From: Mallotus nudiflorus
Lineage: Eukaryota; Streptophyta; Magnoliopsida; Malpighiales; Euphorbiaceae
DNA: 64,000 nt
Reading direction: 5' to 3'
Assembly (NCBI GenBank): GCA_947683625.1
Contig: CANTUR010000344.1
Coordinates: 558,001-622,000, forward strand
Positions 22,701-31,267 of the stretch are shown here, in pieces. Every line of letters begins with the position of its first letter. The first letter of the stretch is position 1. The notes below the pieces were generated by a model. That model did not search any database and was not told where the DNA came from. It worked only from the letters and a program-made list of their open reading frames with translations. The position numbers and the translations under genes were made by a program.

Positions 22701-25700
22701 TTATCATCACTCAAAAAATTAATTTGCAAAATTTGAGCTCCATCCATTGTCGTTTGGCTAAAGCACGAGTCTCAACAAGGTTGTGCTTTTTCTATTGTAT
22801 TGGGTAGCCGACTGAACTTTTCTGATGACTAAGGGTGAGGAAGACCCGCTCTAACATTAAAAAACCGACTGAACCGAGAAAATTCAGCTCGGTTCTCATT
22901 TTTTCATCATTCGTAAATTTTCGGACAAAAAATATTAATTAATAATAAAAATAAATTTTTAATTTTTAATATTTAAATAAATACTTTTGATATAAATATT
23001 AAATAATTTTTAAAAATTATTACTTTATTTTTGTATAAAATAAAATATATTTTGTCAATAATTACCATTAGATAATAAAATACATTTTTATCCAATGGTA
23101 ATAAAAATAAAACAAAATCAAAATAATTAAAAAATTAATTATAAAATTTTCTTAAAAAATATAATGTTTAATAAATAATATGATTTACTATAATACTAAA
23201 ATATGTCAACTATTCAGGTGTAAATGGTGAGAATGCTTATTTTCTTGGTGTGAGGTTCTCGTTCAAATCTGTGTGCCTCCAACATTTGTTTTTTTTTTTT
23301 TTTTTCCTTTTTTTCTTCTAAATTGTTCGCTATCTGGGGCTCATCTTTTGGGTAAGAAGGATAGACGTGCCCATTATCACCAAAACAACCAAAAATCTTT
23401 GTTTATTTCATTTTTTTAATTATATTTTAATTGATTAATTAAAACCAACCTGAATACCGTTTCGATTTGATTTTCAATTCTTTAAAAATCTGAAACTTGA
23501 TCTGCCTGAATCTGACCGATGTACGAAGGTGGAAGGGGGAAAGAAGATGAAAGCAGTAGACTTTTTATTATTAGTTTTATTTTAGGAATGAAAAGTTGAG
23601 TTGAAAAAGAGTATGAAGTGGCTATTTAGGTGGTACAATAGGAGAAATACCAATCATTTACTTCTGTGTTTTGACTCAATTGAATAAAATAGAATTAATA
23701 TTTGTTTAATAAATTGAATAAAATTGAAATGTGAGGACATTCTATTTGTTTTAATATTTTAGAATTAAGTCTTAATTTTTTCATTTTATAGAATTTAATT
23801 TTCATTTAAAAAATCTGTAAATTTATTTATAAAAATAAAAATTTTTACAACTTACAATAATTTATATTTTTTTAATCTCTCCCATTCTGTAATGATTGAC
23901 TTTTAGTTTCATATGCTATTTATAGGGAATTGGAACTCTCGTGGAAGCAATATTTGGAATGGGACATGGCTCCACTGCTTCAATGTAATGATTAAGTTCC
24001 AAGATATTCTCTAATCATACATATATGAAACAAAAAAATTTACGGATTGAAAAGTTTTTGAGATCTTAAAAGCTAGAAAATCTTCGGTATGTTTCGAATT
24101 TAAAAATTTATATACCGAATCATCTCATTTTTTTGATAAAATTCAGTTCAAAGATTTAAATATTTTAGAATGATTTGAAATAGTACTATACGGTTTAAAA
24201 AGAATATTTGATAATTTAAATATTTTAAATATTAAAAATATATTTTATATTAGTAAAATCATAACTAATTTTAAATAAAAATAATCCATCAAAAGTATAA
24301 AATAAAAATATACAATCACTTTATATCTAGTATGAATACTAATTTTTTTTAAAAGTACATCTCAATATATTATTTTTACTAAATTAATATTTAGTAGGTA
24401 TTTTAATCTGCAAATCTCAACTAATTGATTAAATTTAATTATATATGCAACAAAACAATAGTTATATCTTGTATTTTTTTAATTTATATATAGAAGTCAA
24501 TTTATTTTATCATAAATTATATATATCCTGAACTACATTCAATTGTCAGTTCGGAAATTTATAAAATATCCGGACTCATACCAAAATATTTTTTTAATTT
24601 TTTTTAGTTTGGTCTGAAACTAAAATTATTCATTTTAATATAATTTTAATGTGATTCAATTTCAAACTTCAGTCTAATAATAAAAACGTTATTGCAATAT
24701 ATAATTATATAACTCAACTCAACTTTACAAACTTTAATCACAGATTAATTGGGATCCACAATTTAAATTATTTCCATCTATTTCAAATGATTTTGCAATA
24801 TATGTTGGGATAGATGACTACATATTTTATCAATAATATATAGTTACAATATCAACGTTTGTTGATAAGTGGAGAAACATTTAAAATTTTTTAAATAAGA
24901 AATCGACTTCATGTTTTACGTAAATGGAGATTCATGCGCTATAAGAACTTTTTTCTTCTTCTAAAATTCATGGAAAAATTATGTAATTATTGAATATTTA
25001 GTGTTACTATGGCGGCTAATTACCTTTTTTTGGTGCTTTTCAACTTATAGTGAGCAAGCAGGTCTTGTGGGATTAACAGAGGTGGGCAGTCGGAGGGTTG
25101 TCCTATTAGCAGCAGTCTTTCTGTTAATCCTTTCCATATTAGGTGCAGTATGCCCCGCCTGAGTGCTATTTCAAAATTAATTAAATAATTTTAACAAATT
25201 AAAAACCATAGATTAATCAAATAATTTGTAAAAGTGAGAATTTTATGTTTTTATTAAGAGTGCATATATATTTCTAATATGTATAGTAATAAAAATAATT
25301 GAATAAATAAAATAAGAGAAAAATAAAAAATAATTCACAAGTTACAATTTTTTACTTTTTAGGTTAAATAGAGAAAGAAGTGTTTTTACTTGAATAAAAA
25401 AGAGAAGTTTTAGATGGAATAAAAGATATATTTTTTTATGGAATAGGAGAATAATATTTTAGATATAATATAATTAGAGTGTTTTAAATGGAGAAAAAAA
25501 AATATATTTCAAAAAATAAATTTTTTAATTTTATTTAAATAAAAAAATTGAATGGTTTTACATGTGAGGGGTTTAAAAGCAAATACTTAAGTATATGAGA
25601 AGCAACATTTATCAATTTTTTTACTTAATAATTTTAGTGCTCAACATTTAATATATATGTATATGTTTAAGTTTGGTTAAATATTTGTAATTTTAGCATA

Positions 25701-28700
25701 ACTTTTCATTTGATTAAAATAAATAATAAAAAGAAAAGTGATACATACCGTAGGTTGAAAAAAGATAAAAAAGGAGAAATTTCAATATTACTCCAATATT
25801 AATTAATATTTATTTATTTTTATTTTATTTTTTTGAAATTTCTATTTTTTTAATAATTAATTAAAATAATGAAATTTAAAATCTAAAATGAATTAAGTGA
25901 ATCCATGTACCATGATTTAAACATTTATAGTTTGTAAATAATTTTTTTAATTAAAATTTATTTTTTTGAAATTTTAATTTTATTTTAAAAATTAATTAAA
26001 ATGATGAAATTGAAAACTTAAAATGGACTTATTGAATCCGCTGTGTTATGATTTAAACACTTATAACTTATAAATAATTTTTTAATTAATTTAAAAAAAT
26101 ATATGAACATAAACGTAAAATGTCACAATTAGTGATACATTATTCATATTCATGTTAATGATTGCGACACAAATGATTATCCTAATAAAAAAATACACAA
26201 ATGACAATCTTAAATAATCTATTTCAAGTGCAACGTGTACAACTTAATTTTAATTTGGTAAAACAAATAAATTACGTTAAAATTATAAATAATTAACCAA
26301 ATTAAAACATGTGTTTTTTCGGAGTTGGAGAGAGATGAAGCAATGATCCAAATTTTAATCTATACATTGTTTTTATATTCTAAAAACTGAAGTAACTTTA
26401 AATAAAAGTCACAATAAATAATTATAATTTTTTTCTTGGTACGATAGGCCAGAAAATACTATGTATACATAAAAGTAGTTTCGTTTACCAGGAGGTGATG
26501 TGATTGATGGGGTCATTTTACATCTTTAACAGCAAAGTTTGGGGCTTTTCTTGCTGCTATACCCTTGCCAATTGTGGCTGCACTGCATATTATCTTCTTC
26601 CCTTACGTGGGTATGTTTCGTCGTGGAATGTTAGTTGATACATTTTGCCACTTAAGAATGAGTTTGGAGTAAAATTCACTGTTTAACAGGTACAGCCGGA
26701 GTCGACCACCTCCAGTTCTCCGCCACCAATCCAAATAGGTCAAAATTCACCTTTGGAGCCTCCATGTTCGCTGGTATTTCTTTGGCTCAACACTTCAAAG
26801 GATATGCTTTAGCTTCTGGTGAAACCAGCACTGCTCCTTTCACCCCCTCAACCAGGGTAATTATATTTGAATTCATCACGACTGAAATTGAGAAAATCCT
26901 GAACTTTACACGTATTTAATCTAACAAATTCTATTTATTTTTTTATTTTAGCCATAAATATATTCGATTTTTAGTATACCATCAAATTAATACTACTTTT
27001 AATTTCTTTTGCAAATGTAGCAATTAAAATTGATTTTGATAACAAAATAAAATAAAATTAATTAGATGATGCATAGTAGCTTTCTAGTTCTCTTGAAATT
27101 TAATATTTTTCCAAAAGTAAATAGACAATTGCTAAATAAAAATTAATTAAGTGACTCACGAAATTTTTTTTATGAGATAAATGTATAAATAGTGTTCAAA
27201 CTTTTCAGATTTTGCTATTTTTAAGTGTCTGTATTGGCAAAAAGTTTTAAAATTGGTATTTCTAGTAGATTTTATATGTTAAAATAAGGGTGGTTACGGG
27301 CCGGTTCAAAAGCTAAATCGGTCCATTTTTTAACTAACTCATAATTGGATTGAATCGGAATCGAGTCGATCCGAAATCAGAATCATACTATTTTGGATTT
27401 GAGGTTGGTTCAAAATTATATATATATATATATTGTTTATTAGATTTTATTTTTATAATACACAATCATTTAATTTAATTTTTATATATAACCAATTATT
27501 TAATGAAAAGATTAGAGAATAAATATAGATAAAATAATTTTGATTTAAATAATTTTGTCAAATAATTTTAAAATATAGATAAAATAGTATTGATAAAATA
27601 AATATTGTAAATTATTTATAGAAAATAAAAATTTATATATAATTTTTATATAAATCAAGTGTTAATGTGACAATATGGTGTTTAAGCCCTTTAATTTTTT
27701 CTATTATTTTTATTATTAATTTTAATTCATTTATTATTTAAAATTTATTAACTTCAATTTTAAATTGCATTAGTGTTCTTTACTTAATTTAAATTATTTT
27801 AAAAATTATTACAATATTTTAAATTACTTAAATATAATTATAAAATTAAAAAATAATAAAAAAATTTACAACAAAATCTAGTTCGGTTCCGATTCTGAAC
27901 CAAAATTCAGTTCGAAACCAAAACCGTCCGGTTCCGAATCGAAACCTGAATCGTCTTTTATATGATTCAAGTTCAGATCCAAAAATCTTTGAACTGGAAT
28001 CATTCAGTTTCAAACCGTGGCCACGCGTAAGTTAAAATGGTTATGTGTTTTATTTCAAATAGTTAATTGACTTAAATACCCTTATTTTATAATAGACTTC
28101 ATTTTCCTTTTTATTCAGATGATTCCTTTAAAATTGTTAGAAATAAATAATTATTTCTAATTATCAAACTAAGCTAGAAAAATTAATATTATTTTATTTT
28201 TATTTTTTTATTAATTAAGGTGGTTGAATTTAATTTTTATTTCATAATTTTAGTTAAATTAAATTTTTATTTATTAAAAAATTATATTAGTTTTTATTTT
28301 TAATTATAATAGCTGTATTTTTATTTTATTTTATTTTAATTGAATTACATTTTTATTTTCACTCTTTCACATAAACTTGAAAAATAATTAAAAAAAATTT
28401 TATTTTTATTTTTTAATAATAATGGTTCAATGTTTATTTTATTTTATTTTAATAATATTCAATATATTTTACTTTCAAATTTAATATGCATGAGTGAAAG
28501 AAAAAAAATATTTTTTAAATGAAAAGAATAAAAGAAAGGCTAATATAAAAGAAGAGCATTTAAGTAAATTTACTGTACTTTAACTTGCAAAACATACTAG
28601 AAATATCAATTTATAAATTTTTGTCCCTTTAGACACTTAATTGTAAAAGAAAAAAAAGGTTCAAACACCAAAATAGAAAAAATTAAAAAATTAAGATACT

Positions 28701-29071
28701 ATTTATGCATTTATTTTTTTTATTTATTATTAAAATCAATTTTTGTATTAGTTGGATAGTCAAATAATATAATTTTATTTAAAATATTAATATATTAAGA
28801 GTTCAATTTTTACTCCCTCTTATTAAAGAAAAAAAGCCAATTCTATTAATTTAGAGAAATTACTAAGTTATTTATTGGAATAAAGATATTTTCTGTGTTT
28901 CAATTTTCTAGAATTTAACAATCCAGTGTTTTGACTTTTTTATATAATAATGAATTGCTGTAACCTATAAGAAAATGACAATATAGTATCTATATAGGTA
29001 ACCAACAAGTTATCATTCAATAACATGCTATTACAAAATTAAAAGACTTTATTATCCTTAAATTTTAAAAA

Positions 29072-29111
<40 letters not shown>

Positions 29112-30108
29112 TTCTTATTATTATATAATTTTTTTACGTTTAAGGGTATTAAGTCTTGAAATAGTATGTTATTAAAGCATAATTTATTGATGACTTGCTA
29201 CATATATTATATTTTTATTTTTTTATCGGCTACCGCATTTAATTATTATATTAAAAAGTTAAAATGCCAAATTTTTAAAAGTTGAGATACTAAAAATATC
29301 TTTATTCCTATAATTAATTTTTTTTTTTGAATTAAGGATCAACTATCATTTGCTTTTATTATTTATTTTGAAATTATTTTATTAATTAACATATAACTGT
29401 ATCTAAATTTAGGACAGATTTATCTATTTTCCTTTTATTTATGTATAACTGTTTGTTTTAACTTTGGGACAGTTCAACGACATAATTCAAGTAGTATTTT
29501 CATCCCCGTCAACAATTGCAGCTATAGCTGCTCTCATTTTCGAAAGAATAGTCCACAGGGAAGAAGATCTGAAAAAAATTCGGCATAAACTGTCACATGA
29601 AAAAGAAGGTGATGATGAATCGTCAAGTGAAGGAACAAGCGATGATGATGATGATGGATCATCAAGTGAAGACTCTGATATTGACAATGGAGACGGCGGT
29701 GAATATTACGATGGAAATGATGGAGACGGGGATAACATTGGCGGGGATGTAGCAGTGTCGTATGGACCGCCGATGGTGGTATTAAACATAGAAAGGGCCA
29801 AAAAAGCGGAAAATTTTAAAGCTCCAGGCATGCCGAAAGTTGAAGAAACGTTGACAACCAAAAAATTGTTGAAAACCAAAGCTGCTGAAGATGGCACACT
29901 TATGTACGATACATTGCTGAAGTTGAGAAGGTCTAGACGCAGAGCTAGACGTACACCTAAAGCTGAAGCCATGGTTCCAAGAAGGGAATACATAGACAAA
30001 GAGGCTCCTCCGTCTCCCGCCATTCCCATCTCGAGGACGGAAGCTATCAAGACCCGTCGTCGAAAAATCTACTCACTTCCTGTTACACTAGAAGATTACT
30101 TGTCATGA
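12329..30108 (+). CDS. NAT-like (nucleobase-ascorbate transporter family) permease, 14 exons, 776 aa
   Basis: The spliced product belongs to the NAT / xanthine-uracil permease family of multi-pass membrane transporters, which move purines, pyrimidines or ascorbate. The 14 exons total 2331 nt (777 codons with stop), all join in frame with GT-AG introns, and no stop interrupts them. Family blocks appear in order: NPSW (about 126-129), IQHALV (138-143), MGGGN (159-163), RLPVV, RRVQGASIVASFFQ, SLTGFGLYSRGYPQ (about 273-286), FQWGAPIFD, VECSGTF (401-407), a divergent signature EQAGLVGLTE (454-463), VGSRRVV and IPLPIVAAL. Odd features are an extra 128-residue Cys/His-rich N-terminus and a C-terminal tail of about 170 residues, acidic then basic. 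The coding joins are: 12329-12713, 12877-12980, 13100-13282, 13407-13507, 15014-15098, 18657-18716, 19240-19430, 20828-20924, 21006-21098, 23926-23984, 25051-25142, 26533-26610, 26690-26856, 29473-30108. The substrate cannot be told from sequence. Confidence 0.9.
12877..12980 (+). CDS. NAT-like gene exon 2: first membrane segment with QH motif
   Basis: Residues 129-163. It contains IQHALVI (Q139, H140). The QH pair in the first membrane helix is conserved in NAT proteins and important for transport. It ends at MGGGN, also a family block. The acceptor after 'atatatag' keeps phase with exon 1; donor GTAAGA. Confidence 0.88.
13100..13282 (+). CDS. NAT-like gene exon 3
   Basis: Residues 164-224: LEKAEAIQSSLFV, then FGCRLPVVMQRSQAF and ITPAISIA. 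This corresponds to the second and third membrane segments. The family usually has G-G-S-Y/F before A-F; here it is Q-R-S-Q, a divergent site. Flanked by 'tcag' and 'gttaat'. Confidence 0.88.
13407..13507 (+). CDS. NAT-like gene exon 4
   Basis: Residues 225-257 and two bases of 258. RFKLSVRRVQGASIVASFFQ and IIGGFSG match the family's 'M-R-x-x-Q-G-A-x-I' block and the following membrane helix. Donor GTATAT at 13508 opens a 1.5-kb intron. Confidence 0.88.
14393..14473. repeat. 44-bp tandem duplication in intron 4
   Basis: 'acaagagatgtgtatttt' followed by 'attgaattcaataaaaaa' occurs twice, starting at 14393 and 14437, almost without mismatch. The rest of intron 4 (13508-15013) is AT-rich with no other feature seen beyond a 24-bp duplication near 13720-13765 ('tgagattagttgatagtgat'). 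Confidence 0.85.
15014..15098 (+). CDS. NAT-like gene exon 5
   Basis: Residues 258-286, ending with VSLTGFGLYSRGYPQ. This is the highly conserved 'V-A-L-T-G-x-G-L-Y/F-x-R-G-F-P' block of the family. The acceptor is 'tgtacag' and the donor GTAAGA. Intron 5 after it is 3.56 kb. Confidence 0.9.
15261..16091. mobile_element. Foldback MITE in intron 5, copy 1
   Basis: The left arm (about 15261-15470) is an imperfect inverted repeat of the right arm (about 15905-16091). For example 'aaaataacagtatagc' and 'tttattacccttaaa' on the left match the reverse complement of 'gctatattgttatttt'-type and 'aaagggtaataaag' on the right. The outer ends read GGGATAAA and TTTATC. The loop carries an (ATT)n microsatellite (about 15878-15904). 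A shorter relative lies at 28877-29308 in intron 13 of the same gene. No TSD was fixed; the superfamily is unknown. Confidence 0.75.
16227..16261. repeat. (ATT)n microsatellite, intron 5
   Basis: A run of about eleven ATT units, followed by a GTC/GTT-rich imperfect stretch to about 16290. Confidence 0.9.
16703..16762. repeat. (AT)30 microsatellite, intron 5
   Basis: An uninterrupted AT dinucleotide run of about 60 bp. The rest of intron 5 (to 18656) is AT-rich, with two long A-runs near 18403-18424 and 18509-18523, and nothing else recognised. Confidence 0.97.
18657..18716 (+). CDS. NAT-like gene exon 6
   Basis: Residues 287-306, only 60 nt: LFKCKEIGAPTLVIL then FFSTQ. It matches the 'K-C-V-E-I-G-L-P' block that directly follows the previous exon in family members. 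Acceptor 'ttgcag', donor GTGATC. Confidence 0.87.
19240..19430 (+). CDS. NAT-like gene exon 7
   Basis: Residues 307-369 plus two bases of W370. It holds YLPQL, a membrane helix (FAAVASVIVIWLFTEILTA) and the loop GAFNNVAPGTQSSCSTKRYG then ISYTPW. The latter corresponds to the family's 'Q-T-S-C-R-T-D-R-x-G-L-I-x-x-A-P-W'. Donor GTGAGC. Confidence 0.9.
19920..20465. mobile_element. Tourist-like MITE (PIF/Harbinger type) in intron 7
   Basis: The ends are imperfect inverted repeats: GAGTGCATTTAGATCGGG on the left, and on the right the reverse complement reads GGGTATGTTTGGATAGGG. The flanks are TTA on both sides (19917-19919 and 20466-20468), the 3-bp TSD expected for PIF/Harbinger elements. It is 546 bp, AT-rich and has no coding region. 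Confidence 0.8.
20828..20924 (+). CDS. NAT-like gene exon 8
   Basis: Residues 370-402: the split Trp, then SPFQWGAPIFD and a helix ending in E402. This Glu is equivalent to the conserved Glu in the 'V-E-S-T-G' substrate-site motif (E356 in fungal UapA). Donor GTTTGA. Confidence 0.9.
21006..21098 (+). CDS. NAT-like gene exon 9
   Basis: Residues 403-433: CSGTFTATSRLAGAD and RAIGFQ. It matches 'S-T-G-T-F-x-A-x-S-R' and 'L-S-R-G-V/I-G-W-Q' in the family. Cys403 replaces the usual Ser. The preceding intron is only 81 nt. Confidence 0.9.
21633..22449. mobile_element. Non-autonomous Mutator-like (MULE) element in intron 9
   Basis: A perfect 9-bp duplication TTTCTTTTT flanks it (21624-21632 and 22450-22458), the TSD length of Mutator-like elements. 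Both ends start GGCAAAAT(T/C) and stay inverted-repeat-like for about 75 bp, sharing blocks such as AATTTATCA. It is 817 bp with no coding capacity. The poly-pyrimidine TSD is low in complexity, so the matching long inverted repeats are the main support. Confidence 0.82.
22459..23010. other. Unclassified part of intron 9
   Basis: A stretch less AT-rich than its surroundings, with 'gagcatctcctgctatg' near 22480 and 'gaccgagctc'-like words. It resembles the edges of other plant non-autonomous elements, but no matching right end or TSD was found. The open frame at 22619-22807 shows no recognisable protein. Confidence 0.3.
23010..23140. mobile_element. Small stem-loop MITE in intron 9
   Basis: The core TTACCATTAGAT...ATCCAATGGTAA is a near-palindrome inside a longer AT-rich inverted repeat. 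A relative with the same core lies at 30974-31132. Ends are approximate. Confidence 0.5.
23926..23984 (+). CDS. NAT-like gene exon 10
   Basis: Residues 434-452 and two bases of 453: GIGTLVEAIFGMGHGSTAS. The family reads 'G-V-G-x-L-L-D-G-L-F-G-T-G-T-G-S'. The conserved Asp is Glu440 here and T-G-T-G is M-G-H-G. Acceptor 'tatag', donor GTAATG. Confidence 0.88.
25051..25142 (+). CDS. NAT-like gene exon 11: substrate signature
   Basis: Residues 453-483 plus one base. It contains EQAGLVGLTE then VGSRRVV. The family signature is [QEP]-N-x-G-x4-T-[RKG]; here the Asn is Gln455 and the final basic or Gly residue is Glu463. VGSRRVV is the standard sequence that follows. Confidence 0.9.
25830..26088. 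repeat. Tandem duplication, period 133 bp, in intron 11
   Basis: Two copies begin at the 'tttttttgaaatt' blocks near 25830 and 25963. Both continue through 'taattaattaaaat.atgaaatt', 'aaaatg', 'gaatcc' and 'atgatttaaac' to 'taaataatttttt'. They differ at many positions, so the duplication is old. Confidence 0.8.
26533..26610 (+). CDS. NAT-like gene exon 12
   Basis: Residues 484-509 plus one base: AKFGAFLAAIPLPIVAAL then a helix ending FFPYV. It matches 'G-K-F-G-A-x-F-A-S-I-P-x-P-I-V-A-A-L' in the family. Acceptor 'taacag', donor GTATGT; the next intron is 79 nt. Confidence 0.9.
26690..26856 (+). CDS. NAT-like gene exon 13
   Basis: Residues 510-565: GTAGVDHLQFSATNPNRSKF, a helix with FAGISLAQHF, then a loop ending PSTR. 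It matches 'G-L-S-x-L-Q-F-x-N-x-N-S-x-R' and 'G-L-S-x-P-x-Y-F' in the family. Donor GTAATT opens a 2.6-kb intron holding nested transposons. Confidence 0.9.
27170..28720. mobile_element. Outer inverted-repeat element in intron 13, hosting a nested hAT element
   Basis: The left arm (about 27175-27280: 'aaatgtataaatagtg', 'aagtgtct', 'tggtatttctagta') is the inverse of the right arm (about 28590-28715: 'tactagaaatatca', 'agacactt', 'actatttatgcattt'). The hAT-type element at 27286-28030 sits inside it. The TSD could not be fixed because both edges lie in T-rich runs. Confidence 0.65.
27286..28030. mobile_element. Non-autonomous hAT-type element in intron 13
   Basis: A perfect 8-bp duplication GTTAAAAT flanks it (27278-27285 and 28031-28038), the hAT length. 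The ends are inverted: left AAGGGTGGTTACGG, and the right reads TTACGCGTGGCCACGG on the other strand. Inside both ends are runs of 'cggttc', 'gaatcg' and 'ccgattc' words often seen in plant non-autonomous hAT elements. It is 745 bp and has no coding frame. Confidence 0.92.
28877..29308. mobile_element. Foldback MITE in intron 13, copy 2
   Basis: The ends GGAATAAAGATATTTT (28877) and AAAATATCTTTATTCC (ending 29308) are perfect inverted repeats over 16 bp. The arms continue as imperfect inverted repeats and match those of the element in intron 5 (15261-16091), for example 'cctataagaaaatgacaatatag'. The loop contains an (AAT)n run (29078-29110). It is 432 bp, shorter than the intron 5 copy. Confidence 0.85.
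29078..29110. repeat. (AAT)n microsatellite, intron 13
   Basis: About eleven AAT units, in the loop of the foldback MITE at 28877-29308. Confidence 0.95.
29473..30108 (+). CDS. NAT-like gene exon 14: last helix and long charged tail
   Basis: Residues 566-776 and the TGA stop. FNDIIQVVFSS then the helix IAAIAALIF matches the family's 'F-N-D-x-x-N-V-x-F-S-S' and last membrane segment, which in most plant members is followed by only about 30 residues. Here the frame stays open for about 170 more: an Asp/Ser/Gly-rich acidic stretch (about 611-654), a neutral part, an Arg cluster (717-726) and a second basic patch near 757-763. No homology recognised for the tail. The frame has no interruption, which supports real coding. 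Confidence 0.82.
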   Translation, partial: FNDIIQVVFSSPSTIAAIAALIFERIVHREEDLKKIRHKLSHEKEGDDESSSEGTSDDDDDGSSSEDSDIDNGDGGEYYDGNDGDGDNIGGDVAVSYGPPMVVLNIERAKKAENFKAPGMPKVEETLTTKKLLKTKAAEDGTLMYDTLLKLRRSRRRARRTPKAEAMVPRREYIDKEAPPSPAIPISRTEAIKTRRRKIYSLPVTLEDYLS

Positions 30109-30213
30109 TTCTGATTTAATTGTATTGATGAGCACTTAGATAAAATATATCCAACTAGCTAGAAAATTATTGACTTGGTTGCTTAAGTAAGTACTCAGCA
30201 ATGCTTTCATATA

Positions 30214-30219
30214 AATAAA
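30214..30219 (+). terminator. Putative poly(A) signal of the NAT-like gene
   Basis: AATAAA 106 bases after the stop codon. Plant poly(A) signals are loose, so this is only the best visible candidate. Confidence 0.4.
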
Positions 30220-30973
30220 TTTTACAAAATTTTACAATTGCTGTATTTGGATCCAAGGAATTAAAATTCATATTTTCATGTCGATATAAATAAATTCACA
30301 ATAAATTTAAAAACTCATTTAATATATATTTGAAATGATATGTGACTCAATATTATTTAATATTTAAAATTTAAGATTTTATATTAAATTGTTGCATTTA
30401 GACATACTCTTTTTGTATTTACTTTAAATGAAATGTTTGTATAATTCATTTTTAATTCTAATTTTTTAATTTTATGAAATCATTTAATATTAAATCAAAA
30501 TTTAAAAAATTATTAAAATATCCAAATGAATTCATTTAATAAAATATTCATTTAAACTAAATACACTTCATTAATAATAAAATTATTTACAAATGAATTT
30601 TCATTTGAAAATAAAATAATTTTTTTAATGAAATTGGACTAAATAAGGAGTAAAGATAGTACTTTTGAAAGACTTTTGACTTGGTTGATTAAATGATATA
30701 GAAACTATAACTTTTGTCGGTTGAACATTAAAAAAAAAAAATTCAATTCTTCTAAAATGAGAATCAAATTGAAACAAAAATTTTTCTTAATGCACATTAT
30801 TAAATAAATGGAGATAAAACTGATTTTCTCAACCCTCATCTGTATTGGATAGTCACTGGAAGGATTAAGAAGAAAGAAATTAAAAAAGAGGTTAAAGGTC
30901 ACTAATGATAAATAATAATAATAATAATAATCTACTCATTTTTAATCGGTAGAAACCAAAATTATTTTTACAA

Positions 30974-31132
30974 AGGGAAATTCTTAGATAACTTTATTTT
31001 TGATATACTTTATTTTTACTTTAATCTCTTACCATTAAATTAAAATGTGTTGCATCATCCAATGGTAGTTACCAATAAAGTAAAATTTATTTTGTAAAAA
31101 ATAAAGTAAATAATTTTTCTATTTACCGAGAT
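30974..31132. mobile_element. Small stem-loop MITE, intergenic
   Basis: An inverted repeat of about 70 bp per arm: 'tactttatttttactttaatctcttaccatt' on the left is mirrored by 'aatggtagttaccaataaagta' and 'aaaaataaagta' on the right. The centre 'catcatccaatggta' resembles the element at 23010-23140. No TSD fixed. Confidence 0.6.
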
Positions 31133-31225
31133 ATAATGAATTAAAAAATTATAATTATCAATTTTTTTTGAGAAAGTAATTATCAGAACTAATGATACCG
31201 AATCTAATAATATCAAAATGAACAC

Positions 31226-31227
<2 letters not shown>

Positions 31228-31262
<35 letters not shown>
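31228..31262. repeat. (AT)n microsatellite
   Basis: An AT dinucleotide run of about 34 bp. Confidence 0.95.

Positions 31263-31267
<5 letters not shown>

Noticed and set aside
22800..23530. A hAT-type non-autonomous element in intron 9, suggested by 'gactgaaccgagaa' and 'ctgaccgatg' words
   Set aside because: No convincing inverted ends or 8-bp duplication could be found, so it is left unclassified.
24030..24740. Possible non-autonomous transposon in intron 10 ('ttcggtatgtttcgaa', 'agttcggaaatt')
   Set aside because: The two sides share only short words; no boundary or TSD was seen.
29706..30050. Minus-strand open frame of 114 codons in exon 14
   Set aside because: It mirrors the low-complexity acidic and basic tail of the NAT-like gene; no domain is visible and the sense frame is supported by splicing phase.
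12329..30108. NAT-like gene as a pseudogene
   Set aside because: All 14 exons are open, in phase and bordered by GT-AG, which is unlikely for decayed DNA of this age. Divergence alone does not show loss of function.
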